Origin: Nonomuraea sp. MG754425
Lineage (GTDB): Bacteria > Actinomycetota > Actinomycetes > Streptosporangiales > Streptosporangiaceae
Length of the DNA: 38,813 nt
NCBI RefSeq assembly: GCF_021699195.1
Contig: NZ_SSXE01000084.1
Span: 1 to 38,813 of the forward strand
Reading direction: 5' to 3'
Under the pieces are notes generated by a model. That model ran no database searches. It saw nothing but the letters and a program-made list of their open reading frames with translations, and was not told where the DNA came from. Positions 32,024 to 38,813 of this stretch are shown here, in pieces (the stretch's first letter is position 1; every line of letters starts with the position of its first letter). The position numbers were made by a program, and so were the translations under genes.

Positions 32024-32131
32024 CCGCCGCCGCGTGGCGGCCGGTCGGCGTCGCGTGGCGGGGGACCGGTACCGAGCCGGCGGGCCGGTGTCGTGTGGTG
32101 ACCGCCCGGCCGTCACGTGGCGGCGGGCGGT
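32024..32131. repeat. GC-rich degenerate repeats at convergent gene ends
   Basis: Four imperfect copies of a short unit built on CGYCRCGTGGCGG occur between the convergent stops (about 32029, 32050, 32091 and 32111), and a TGGTGACC block appears at both ends. The first copy forms the hairpin CCGCC-GCGT-GGCGG (32027-32040), which could terminate the upstream ATPase gene. Confidence 0.5.
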
Positions 32132-32135
32132 GTGG

Positions 32136-32663
32136 TCAGACTCGGAAGACGCGGAGCTGGAGGGCGAGCGTGGTGTAGTAGCCGACCAGCGTGGTCAGCT
32201 CGAACAGCTCCCGCTCCCCCAGCTCCGCGTACTCCCCGTCGTCCAGGTCGCCCTTCGTCACCAGCGCGCGGGCCACGGCGAGCACCGCCGCCTCGTACGG
32301 GTCGCTGAGGGCCGGCGGCCCGTCTCCGCGCAGCGCCCCGAGCTGGTCCTCGGTGAAGCCCAGCTCGCGGGCGATCGGCTCGTGGGCCGCCCGTTCGAAC
32401 GCGCTGTCGTGGTGCCCGGCCACCACCAGGATGGCCAGTTCCCGCGCCCGGTCGGTGAGCACGGAGCGGTAGCGGATGGCCGCCCCCAGCGCCTGGAGCG
32501 GGTCGCCGACGGGCGGGCTGAGGAGCATCGCGTTGAACGGCCCCGTGAGCCCGCCCTCGCCGTCCACCATGAACCGGCCGCGGGGGCCCTCGGTGATCCT
32601 GTCGTACAGTTCCCGGGCCTCCGGGGCCAGCTCGTGCGGGGGCGTCCTGCGCAGTCGTGCCAT
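32136..32663 (-). CDS. Carboxymuconolactone decarboxylase-family protein
   Basis: 175-residue all-helical protein of the CMD/AhpD superfamily: GPFNAMLLSPPVGDPLQALGAAIRY, then DRARELAILVVAGHHDSAFERAAHEPIA and the tail LFELTTLVGYYTTLALQLRVF (each recognisable in parts). The CxxC redox pair of AhpD is absent, so peroxidase activity is unlikely; the form resembles small gamma-carboxymuconolactone decarboxylase-like proteins of unknown substrate. Start ATG 32663 with a weak CGGA; the open frame extends upstream but without homology. It lies 25 bp after the alpha-glucosidase gene on the same strand and might be cotranscribed. Confidence 0.85.
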   Translation of the reverse strand: MARLRRTPPHELAPEARELYDRITEGPRGRFMVDGEGGLTGPFNAMLLSPPVGDPLQALGAAIRYRSVLTDRARELAILVVAGHHDSAFERAAHEPIARELGFTEDQLGALRGDGPPALSDPYEAAVLAVARALVTKGDLDDGEYAELGERELFELTTLVGYYTTLALQLRVFRV

Positions 32664-32688
32664 TCCGTGATCGTACGCGCCGGTCCGC

Positions 32689-34206
32689 TCAGCCCTCCGG
32701 GGAGAGCCAGGCGGTGACGTCGGACGGCAGCAGGCCGTCCTCGATCGGGGCGCTGGCCAGCAGCAGTTCACCGGCGGGCAGCGGCACGGGGTCGGCGCCC
32801 AGGTTCGTGACGCAGATCAGGCCCGAGTCGCGGCTGAAGGCCAGGACCTGCGTGCCCAGCGACAGCCAGTTCAGCGTCCCGTCCCCGAGCAGTTCCCGGC
32901 GCAGGCGCAGGCCCGTGCGGTAGAGGTTCAGCATCGAGCCCAGGTCCGTACGCTGCGCCTCGGCCGTCAGCTTGTGCCAGCCCTCCGGCTGCGGCAGCCA
33001 CGGCGTGCCCGCGCCGAAGCCGAACGGCGGCTCCTCGCCCGACCACGGCAGCGGGATGCGGCAGCCGTCGCGGCCGGGGTTCGTGCCGCCCGAGCGGGCG
33101 TACATCGGGTCCTGGCGGACCTCGTCCAGCAGGTCCTCCACCTCCGGCAGCCCCAACTCCTCGCCCTGGTAGACGTAGACGGAGCCGGGCAGCGCCATCG
33201 CCAGCAGCGCGGCGGCGCGGGCCCTGCGGTAGCCGAGCTCCAGGTCCGACGGGGTGCCGTGCAGGCGGCCCCCGTGCTCGAACGTGGTGTCGGCGCGGCC
33301 GTACCGGGTGACCGGCCGGGTCACGTCGTGGTTGGACAGCACCCACGTCGGCGGGGCGCCGATGGGGGTGTGCGTGCTCAGCGTCAGGTCGATGGACCTG
33401 CGCAGGTCGGCCGGGTCCCAGGCGCAGGCCAGGAAGTCGAAGTTGAAGGCCGTGTGCAGCTCGTCGGGGTGCAGGTAGCGGGCGAAACGCTCCTGATCGG
33501 GGAGCCAGACCTCCCCGATCAGAACGCGCTCGCCGTACTCGTCGGCCACCTCGCGCCACCGACGGTAGACGTCGTGGACCGCGTCGAGGTCTTCGTACGC
33601 GGTGTCGGACTTGATCAGCAGCGCCGCGGAGTCGATGCGCACGCCGTCCACGCCCCGGTCGAACCAGAAGCGCAGCACGTCCTCGAACTCCTGGTGGACC
33701 TCCGGGTTGTTCCAGTTGAAGTCCGGCTGTTCCGGGGCGAACAGGTGCAGGTACCACTGCCCGTCGGGCACCTGGGTCCAGGCCGGGCCGCCGAAGATGG
33801 ACTGCCAGTCGTTCAGGGGCTCGTCGGCGAACCAGAACCGGTCGCGGGCCGCCGGGTTCTCCAGCGCCTCCTTGAACCAGGCGCTCTCGGTGGAGCTGTG
33901 GTTCGGGACGACGTCGATGATGACCTTGACGCCGAGCCCGTGCGCCTCCTCGATGAACCGCTCCGCCTCGTCCAGCGTGCCGAAGACCGGCTCGATGCCG
34001 CGGTAGTCGGCCACGTCGTAGCCGCCGTCGGCCATCGGCGACGGATACCACGGGTTGAGCCAGATGGCGTCGATCCCGAGATCCTTCAGATACGGCAGGC
34101 GGGAGCGCAGGCCGGCGAGGTCGCCGGCGCCGTCGCCGTTCCCGTCGGCGAAACTACGCAGGTAGACCTGGTAGATCGCGGCCCCCCGCCACCACGTTTG
34201 CGACAT
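32689..34206 (-). CDS. Alpha-glucosidase (GH13)
   Basis: 505-residue cytoplasmic GH13 exo-glucosidase of the oligo-1,6-glucosidase / alpha-glucosidase group. Catalytic Asp192 (GVRIDSA), Glu232 (IGEVWLP) and Asp294 (SNHD) are present; region I is IIDVVPNHSS. It would hydrolyse imported alpha-glucosides such as maltose, isomaltose or trehalose/sucrose analogues; which one cannot be read off. It is the last sugar gene of the operon; its ATG at 34206 is 3 bp after the permease stop, with AAGGGA upstream. Comparable to the Streptomyces agl-type gene order (binding protein, two permeases, alpha-glucosidase). Confidence 0.95.
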   Translation of the reverse strand: MSQTWWRGAAIYQVYLRSFADGNGDGAGDLAGLRSRLPYLKDLGIDAIWLNPWYPSPMADGGYDVADYRGIEPVFGTLDEAERFIEEAHGLGVKVIIDVVPNHSSTESAWFKEALENPAARDRFWFADEPLNDWQSIFGGPAWTQVPDGQWYLHLFAPEQPDFNWNNPEVHQEFEDVLRFWFDRGVDGVRIDSAALLIKSDTAYEDLDAVHDVYRRWREVADEYGERVLIGEVWLPDQERFARYLHPDELHTAFNFDFLACAWDPADLRRSIDLTLSTHTPIGAPPTWVLSNHDVTRPVTRYGRADTTFEHGGRLHGTPSDLELGYRRARAAALLAMALPGSVYVYQGEELGLPEVEDLLDEVRQDPMYARSGGTNPGRDGCRIPLPWSGEEPPFGFGAGTPWLPQPEGWHKLTAEAQRTDLGSMLNLYRTGLRLRRELLGDGTLNWLSLGTQVLAFSRDSGLICVTNLGADPVPLPAGELLLASAPIEDGLLPSDVTAWLSPEG

Positions 34207-34209
34207 GCG

Positions 34210-35142
34210 CTATCCCTTAATGCTTCCGGCGGTGAGACCCGCCATGATGTGCCGTTGGAAGATGAAGAAAACGATGATCATGGGGATGCTGGTGATCAGC
34301 AGGCCGCCCATGACCTGGTTCTGGGTGACGGCGCCGGCCGTCTGCGACAGGCCCACGCTGATCGTCATCCGGTCGCTGTCGGTCATGACGAGCAGCGGCC
34401 AGACGAAGTCCTTGAACGAGGTGACGATCGTGAAGATCGACACCACGCCCAGGATGGGCCTGGAGATGGGCAGGACCACCGAGCGCAGGATGCGCGCCGG
34501 ACCGGCCCCGTCGATCTGCGCCGCCTCGATCAGTTCACGGGGAATCGAGTCGAAGAAGCGTTTGAGCAGGAAGATGTTGAACCCGTTGGCCGCCGCGGGC
34601 AGCCACAGCGCCCACGCGTTGTTGAGCAGGCCGAGGTCCACGACCGTCACGTACAGCGGGATGAGCACGACCATCGCCGGGATCATCAGCGTGGCCAGCA
34701 TCATGCCCAGGATGAGGCCGCCGAACATCGGCCGCAGCTTCGACAGCGCGTACGCCGCCGACACGTCCACGGCCATGCACACGACCCACCCGCCCAGCGA
34801 GTAGTAGGCGGTGTTCACCAGCAGCGTGCCGATGTCGAACAGGTCCCACGCCTCGAAGAACGCGTCCGGCGACGGGTCGGCCGGGACGAGCGTCGGCGGC
34901 ATCTGCGCCAGCTCCTCCGGCGTCTTGAGCGCGCCGGTGACCATCCAGTAGAGCGGGAAGACGAACGCCAGCGTGAACACCACGAGGACGGTGACGAGCA
35001 CGAGCCAGTAGATCCGCCGGCCCCACCTGCTGTTGAGCTGGTGCGGCGAGACGATCGTGCGGAACTGCACCTCGATCGGCCGCGGCGACCGCTTCCTGCC
35101 CCGCTTGCGCCCGGTGGCCGCCCGGGCTCCGACGGAGATCAC
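34210..35142 (-). CDS. Sugar ABC transporter permease (MalG type)
   Basis: 310-residue permease with a basic cytoplasmic N-terminus (GRKRGRKRSPRP) and six membrane helices; EAA loop ELIEAAQIDGAGPARILRSV; typical end FIFQRHIMAGLTAGSIKG. Start GTG 35142, overlapping the upstream permease stop as GTGA, with GGGAGG upstream. It forms the channel with the MalF-type permease. The operon has no ATPase gene, so a shared MsiK-type ATPase is expected. Confidence 0.94.
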   Translation of the reverse strand: MISVGARAATGRKRGRKRSPRPIEVQFRTIVSPHQLNSRWGRRIYWLVLVTVLVVFTLAFVFPLYWMVTGALKTPEELAQMPPTLVPADPSPDAFFEAWDLFDIGTLLVNTAYYSLGGWVVCMAVDVSAAYALSKLRPMFGGLILGMMLATLMIPAMVVLIPLYVTVVDLGLLNNAWALWLPAAANGFNIFLLKRFFDSIPRELIEAAQIDGAGPARILRSVVLPISRPILGVVSIFTIVTSFKDFVWPLLVMTDSDRMTISVGLSQTAGAVTQNQVMGGLLITSIPMIIVFFIFQRHIMAGLTAGSIKG

Positions 35143-36005
35143 GCCTTGTCCTCCCTCGTCAGCCGGAGCTGGAAGGCCGCGAAGACGAGCAGCACGATCA
35201 TGAGCATCATGCCGAGCGCCCCGGCCGAGCCGTAGTCCTGGAGTGTGAACGCGTTCTGGAACATCAGGTACGCGACCGTCACCGTGGCGTTCTCCGGCCC
35301 GCCGCCGGTGAGCATGTACGGCTCGATGAACACCTGCATGGTCGCCACGATCTGCAACATCAGCATGAGCAGCAGGATCAGCCTCGTCTGCGGGATCGTG
35401 ACGTGCCTGATCCGTTTGAAGATGCCGGCCCCGTCCAGCTCCGCCGCCTCGTACAGCTCCGGCGGGATGTTCTGCAGCGCCGCCAGGTAGATGAGCGTCG
35501 CGCTGCCCATGTTCATCCAGGTCGAGACGATGACCAGGGAGAGCAGGGCGGTGGAGGAGCTGTCCAGCCAGGCCAGCGGCGGCAGGCCGAAGAAGTCGAG
35601 CACCTGGTTGAACAGCCCGGGCCCCGGATCGTAGAACCACCTGAACAGCAGCACCGCCACGATCGGCGGCAGCATGACCGGCAGGTAGACCACGAACCGC
35701 AGGTAGGCCCGGGCGTGGCGCAACTCGTTCAGCACGAGCGCGACGACGAACGGCACGGCATAGCCGCACAACAGCGCGAGGAAGGTGAACTCCAGCGTGT
35801 TCAGCCACGCCTGGCCGAAGGCCGGGTCCAGGAACGCCGTCCTGAAGTTGTCCAGGCCGACCCAGACCGGCTCGTTGATCAGGTCGGTCTTCTGGAAGCT
35901 CAGGATGAACTCCCTGACCATCGGATACCAGGCGAACACCGTGAAGCAGGCCAGCGCCGCGCACAAGAACCCGTAGGCCGTCAGATTGCGCCTCAGAATC
36001 TGCAT
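35139..36005 (-). CDS. Sugar ABC transporter permease (MalF type)
   Basis: 288-residue six-helix permease: first helix AYGFLCAALACFTVFAWYP, then LINEPVWVGLDNFRTAF and EAA loop ELYEAAELDGAGIFKRIRHV. It ends LRLTREDKA. ATG 36005 follows AAGGG at 8-base spacing, 4 bp after the binding-protein stop; its own stop overlaps the next GTG. Alpha-glucoside specificity is inferred from the GH13 enzyme downstream. Confidence 0.94.
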   Translation of the reverse strand: MQILRRNLTAYGFLCAALACFTVFAWYPMVREFILSFQKTDLINEPVWVGLDNFRTAFLDPAFGQAWLNTLEFTFLALLCGYAVPFVVALVLNELRHARAYLRFVVYLPVMLPPIVAVLLFRWFYDPGPGLFNQVLDFFGLPPLAWLDSSSTALLSLVIVSTWMNMGSATLIYLAALQNIPPELYEAAELDGAGIFKRIRHVTIPQTRLILLLMLMLQIVATMQVFIEPYMLTGGGPENATVTVAYLMFQNAFTLQDYGSAGALGMMLMIVLLVFAAFQLRLTREDKA

Positions 36006-36009
36006 AGGG

Positions 36010-37365
36010 TCAGCCCTTGGCCGCCAGCACCGAGTTGGCCTTCGTCTCGGCGTCCGTGAGGAGTTGGTCGATGCTCGCGTCCTTGCGGCTCAGCACACCG
36101 GACATGGCCACGTCGAGGATGGCGTACAGCTCCTGGGCGTACGGCGGTTCGGCCTTCGGCGGGACCGTGCCGGCCGCCTGCGCGTAGGAGTCGTAGTTGG
36201 CGACCGGCAGCGAGGCGTTCTTCACCCGGTCGGCCTGGATGGCCTGGCCGGTGGGCGAGTCGCCGAAGACGGCGTTGTCCGGGACGCCGACGGGGTTGCC
36301 GATGCTCTTGCCGCGGGCGAAGTCGAAGCGGCCCTTGCCGACGGTGTTGAAGCGGAAGTCGATCCACGCCAGCGCCGCCTTCGCCTCCTCGGGCGTCGCC
36401 TTCGGGTTGATCATGAAGGCTTCGCCGCCGCTCAGCGACGCCTTGGCCTCGGGGAAGCCGGTGATGCCGTAGTCGGCGACGTTGCCCTTGAACTTGGTGA
36501 CCACGTCGGTGACCACGTCGGGCGCGCCGAGCATCATGCCGACCTTGCCGCTGCCCATGGCGACCATGAGCGACTCCCAGCCGACCAGGAGCTTGGTGCC
36601 CATGCTGTCGTCCACCCAGCGCATGTCGTGCAGGGTCTGCAGCACGGCCTTGCCCTCGGCCGAGTTGAACGCGGCCTGCTTGTTGTCGGGGGTCAGGATG
36701 TCGCCGCCGCGGCCGTAGAGGGCCTGGGTGAAGTGCCAGCCGCCGGTGTTGCCGCCGGAGTACTCGCCGTAGCCGACGAAGCCGGCGCCGAGCCCGGCGA
36801 TCTTCTTGGCCGCCTCGCGGACCTCGGCCCACGTCTTCGGCGGGTTCTCCGGGTCCAGCCCGGCCTTGGTGAACAGGGCGCGGTTGTAGACCAGGCCGAC
36901 GCTGTAGTGCACGTTCGGGACGCCGTAGACCTTGCCGTCCTTGGTGACCAGTTCCTTGTGGTCGGGGCGGAGGTCGTTCCAGTTCTTGATCTCGCTCGTG
37001 TACGACGTGATGTCGAGGGCCTGGCCCTTGGTGATCACGTCGGCGTAGTTCGTCACGGGCACCACGAAAGCGGTCTCCATCTGGCCACCCGCCAGCTTGG
37101 GACCGAACGTCTTGGGGTCGAAGCACGGCTGCTGGTCCGTGCTCTTGACCGTCACGCCGGGGTGTTCCTTCGTGAACGTGGCCACGTCGTCGTCCCAGGC
37201 CTGCCGTTCCTTCGGCGCGGACTTGGCCGGCTGGCACGCGACCGTGATCGACACGGGCGGCGCGCTGCCCGCCGCGCTGGGGGTGGCCGGCTCGCTGCCC
37301 GATCCGCAGGCCGCGGTCGACAGGGCTAGCGCGGATACGAGCAAGAGTCCGGTGGATCTCTGCAT
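36010..37365 (-). CDS. Sugar ABC transporter substrate-binding lipoprotein (alpha-glucoside type)
   Basis: 451 residues: signal peptide MQRSTGLLLVSALALSTAAC with lipobox STAAC (acylated Cys20), a Gly/Ser/Pro linker, then a carbohydrate-binding fold (VPNVHYSVGLVYNRALFTKA, FVGYGEYSGGNTGGWHF, LLVGWESLMVAMGSGKVG, GGEAFMINPKATPEEAKAAL). ATG 37365 follows AGAAGGG; the frame is open further upstream but without signal-peptide logic. First gene of the alpha-glucoside operon; its promoter (37397-37446) carries a 19-bp element repeated upstream of the gene at 38786. Confidence 0.93.
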   Translation of the reverse strand: MQRSTGLLLVSALALSTAACGSGSEPATPSAAGSAPPVSITVACQPAKSAPKERQAWDDDVATFTKEHPGVTVKSTDQQPCFDPKTFGPKLAGGQMETAFVVPVTNYADVITKGQALDITSYTSEIKNWNDLRPDHKELVTKDGKVYGVPNVHYSVGLVYNRALFTKAGLDPENPPKTWAEVREAAKKIAGLGAGFVGYGEYSGGNTGGWHFTQALYGRGGDILTPDNKQAAFNSAEGKAVLQTLHDMRWVDDSMGTKLLVGWESLMVAMGSGKVGMMLGAPDVVTDVVTKFKGNVADYGITGFPEAKASLSGGEAFMINPKATPEEAKAALAWIDFRFNTVGKGRFDFARGKSIGNPVGVPDNAVFGDSPTGQAIQADRVKNASLPVANYDSYAQAAGTVPPKAEPPYAQELYAILDVAMSGVLSRKDASIDQLLTDAETKANSVLAAKG

Positions 37366-37396
37366 GGTCTGACCCTTCTGAATGCGAGGTGCCCAC

Positions 37397-37446
37397 ACCA
37401 TAGGATCCGCGACGTATGTGCGCAATATTTCGACTTCATATTGCAA
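37397..37446 (-). promoter_or_regulatory. Promoter and operator of the alpha-glucoside operon
   Basis: Read on the minus strand: -35 TTGCGC (37425-37420), 17-bp spacer, -10 TATGGT (37402-37397), leaving a leader of about 25 bases to the ATG. Overlapping the -35 is ATGAAGTCGAAATATTGCG (37439-37421), preceded by TTGCAAT; arms GCAATAT and ATATTGC make an inverted repeat around 9 bases. The same arrangement with identical spacing occurs at 38710-38752. Confidence 0.75.
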
Positions 37447-37557
37447 GATAACGACTGAGTTACGCCGGGCGTCGGGACGTCCCGGCCCACACGAAAGCTG
37501 CGCGCCGCGAGCGTCGCGACGCGCAGGAAGCACCAGGCGGGACGGGCCGCCCCGGGG

Positions 37558-38547
37558 TCAGTCGCGAGCGCGCGCCGTGGAGGCGCGCACGACCAGCTCG
37601 GGCTCGAAGAGCAGTTCGTCGGCCGGCACCACGGCCTTGTCGATCTGCGCCACCAGCAGGTCGACCGCGGCCCGCCCCATCGCGTCGATGGGCTGGCGGA
37701 CCGTGGTCAAGGGCGGCTCGGTGCAGTTCATCAGGGCCGAGTCGTCGAAGCCGATGACCGAGATGTCCGCCGGGACGGCCAGGCCGGCGCGGCGGGCGGC
37801 GCGCACGGTGCCGAGGGCGAGCAGGTCGCTGGCGCAGATGACGCCCTTGACGCCCCGCCGGACCAGGCGGGCGGCCGCGGCGTGCCCGCCCTCCAGGGAG
37901 AACATCGTGTGCTCGACCAGCTCCGGGTCGCCGCCGGCGGCCTGGAAGGTCTCCAGCTTGCGCCGGGAGGGCATGTGGTCCTTGGGGCCGAGCACCATGC
38001 CGATGCGCTCGTGGCCGAGCGCGCGCAGGTGCGCGATGGCCATCTCGGCCGCCACCACGTCGTCGCACGACACCTGCGGGAAGTCGAGGTGCCGGACGGC
38101 GGCGTTGACCAGGACGGTGGGCAGCTTGCGCTCGTGCAGCAGTTCGTAGTGGCCGTGGGAGGCGTCGGCCTGGGCGTACAGGCCGCCGGCGAAGACGACG
38201 CCGCTGACCTGCTGCTGGAGCAGGAGATCGACGTAGTCGGCCTCGGAGACGCCCCCGACCGTGCGGGTGCACAGCACGGAGGTGAAACCCTGCTGGGCCA
38301 GGGCGCCGCCGACCACTTCCGCGAAGGCGGGGAAGATCGGGTTCTGCAGTTCGGGCAGCACGAGGCCGACCAGCCGGGCGCGGTCGCCGCGCAGTTGGGT
38401 GGGGCGCTCGTACCCGAGCACGTCGAGCGCCGTCAGCACGGCCTCGCGGGTCGCGTCGGACACCCCGGGCTTGCCGTTGAGCACGCGGCTCACGGTCGCC
38501 TCGCTCACTCCGACCTTCTTGGCCACCTCTGCGAGTCGTCGCGTCAT
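37558..38547 (-). CDS. LacI-family transcriptional repressor
   Basis: 329 residues: HTH LAEVAKKVGVSEATVSRVLN, hinge region, and sugar-sensing domain (GLVLPELQNPIFPAFAEVVG, VSGVVFAGGLYAQAD, VSCDDVVAAEMAIAHL, GVICASDLLALGTV, IGFDDSALMNCTEPPLTTVR). Start ATG 38547 with no Shine-Dalgarno. A TATAGT lies 6 bases before the ATG, so the mRNA is probably leaderless. A LacI-type palindrome (38571-38582) covers the upstream promoter, implying autoregulation. It precedes the alpha-glucoside operon by 192 bp and is its likely regulator, an AglR-type role. Confidence 0.93.
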   Translation of the reverse strand: MTRRLAEVAKKVGVSEATVSRVLNGKPGVSDATREAVLTALDVLGYERPTQLRGDRARLVGLVLPELQNPIFPAFAEVVGGALAQQGFTSVLCTRTVGGVSEADYVDLLLQQQVSGVVFAGGLYAQADASHGHYELLHERKLPTVLVNAAVRHLDFPQVSCDDVVAAEMAIAHLRALGHERIGMVLGPKDHMPSRRKLETFQAAGGDPELVEHTMFSLEGGHAAAARLVRRGVKGVICASDLLALGTVRAARRAGLAVPADISVIGFDDSALMNCTEPPLTTVRQPIDAMGRAAVDLLVAQIDKAVVPADELLFEPELVVRASTARARD

Positions 38548-38570
38548 GCGCAAACTATACGGCCTTCCAC

Positions 38571-38582
38571 GCAAGCGCTTGC
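38571..38582. promoter_or_regulatory. LacI-type operator GCAAGCGCTTGC
   Basis: Perfect 12-bp palindrome with the central CG typical of LacI/GalR operators, 24 bp upstream of the LacI gene's start and just upstream of its TATAGT (-10, about 38554-38559). Binding would block the gene's own promoter. Confidence 0.8.
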
Positions 38583-38709
38583 AACGGCTTACGTAGATCG
38601 GACGTCGCGGCTTGCACCGCGCCCACGGCGGGCTTCCTGCCGCGGCACGCGCTCTGACCAGCAGGAGCAGGCCGCACCGGACGTTCAGAGTCAGTCAGAT
38701 GTTTGCGAA

Positions 38710-38752
38710 ATGAAGTCGAAATATTGCGGCGATCTGCTCGACATCTTATGGT
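38710..38752 (+). promoter_or_regulatory. Promoter-operator copy before the right-edge gene
   Basis: ATGAAGTCGAAATATTGCG (38710-38728) is identical over 19 bases to the element before the alpha-glucoside operon, preceded by TTGCGAA (versus TTGCAAT). The -35 TTGCGG (38724-38729), a 17-bp spacer and -10 TATGGT (38747-38752) match the other copy exactly in spacing, while the spacer sequence itself differs. Confidence 0.75.
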
Positions 38753-38785
38753 CTGGCCAACCCCCATATGCGAAGGGCCACCCCC

Positions 38786-38813
38786 ATGAGAGCACTGTTA
38801 GCCGCCCTTACGT
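38786..38813 (+). CDS. Start of a gene at the window edge, probably secreted protein
   Basis: Only nine codons are visible (MRALLAALT), looking like the start of a signal peptide. AAGGG lies about 10 bases before the ATG, and a well-formed promoter-operator precedes it (38710-38752). Codon 5 is TTA (38798-38800), the rare leucine codon read by the bldA tRNA in Streptomyces. Given the shared operator with the alpha-glucoside operon, an extracellular alpha-glucan hydrolase is a reasonable guess, but the product is not in view. Confidence 0.6.

Noticed and set aside
32974..35235. 753-codon plus-strand open frame opposite the alpha-glucoside operon
   Set aside because: Antisense shadow of GH13 and permease genes, rich in Arg/His/Gln/Asp with no motifs.

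Overview
The window is high-GC actinomycete DNA. Nearly every real codon ends in G or C, GTG/TTG starts are common, and the gene content (TreX/TreY, GpgS, fused IcmF, a DUF574 methyltransferase, ROK/LacI-controlled sugar operons without their own ATPase) is typical of filamentous Actinobacteria. The CHAP protein and overall style suggest Streptosporangiales (Nonomuraea-like); this is an impression, not a measurement. No rRNA, tRNA, CRISPR array, insertion sequence or prophage was seen.

Layout. (1) 1-3081, minus: treX then treY (cut by the window edge), the glycogen-to-trehalose route. (2) 3320-6754: a hypothetical protein, a prolyl aminopeptidase overlapping a convergent PAP2 phosphatase, a small Cys-containing protein and a divergent tandem universal stress protein. 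(3) 6801-12776, a decaying carbohydrate/solute region: glucosyl-3-phosphoglycerate synthase; the N-terminal remnant of a Gfo/Idh/MocA oxidoreductase; a translationally coupled minus-strand set (34-residue ORF, TIM-barrel isomerase, GH63 glucosylglycerate-hydrolase-like enzyme); about 600 bp without a convincing gene; the broken C-terminal half of a sugar ABC permease; and an intact ROK repressor. (4) 12793-19501: BtuF-like cytoplasmic binding protein, DUF574 methyltransferase, thiol peroxidase, fused isobutyryl-CoA mutase (IcmF) and a divergent glucose-1-dehydrogenase-type enzyme. (5) 19520-24184: CHAP-domain membrane protein, PP2C phosphatase, and divergently an HTH + N6-adenine-methylase + HsdS-like fusion followed by a short soluble Ser/Thr kinase. 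(6) 24258-29767, plus: an operon closely resembling Streptomyces cebEFG-bglC-cebR for cellobiose/cellodextrin uptake, headed by an 18-bp perfect palindrome with a CebR-like core. (7) 29869-32663: an NB-ARC/TPR ATPase lacking an output domain, and a carboxymuconolactone-decarboxylase-family protein. (8) 32689-38813: a minus-strand alpha-glucoside operon (LacI regulator, lipoprotein, two permeases, GH13 alpha-glucosidase). Its promoter is almost duplicated in front of a new plus-strand gene starting at 38786.

The main theme is alpha- and beta-glucoside import and hydrolysis combined with making and breaking glucose-derived compatible solutes. The most unusual piece is the methylase-kinase-phosphatase neighbourhood (20574-24184), which has the same activity classes as phage-growth-limitation (Pgl) systems in a different, smaller architecture. 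The duplicated operator-promoter element around the second LacI gene and the two overlapping traces of gene decay at 7974-11618 are the other points most worth checking.
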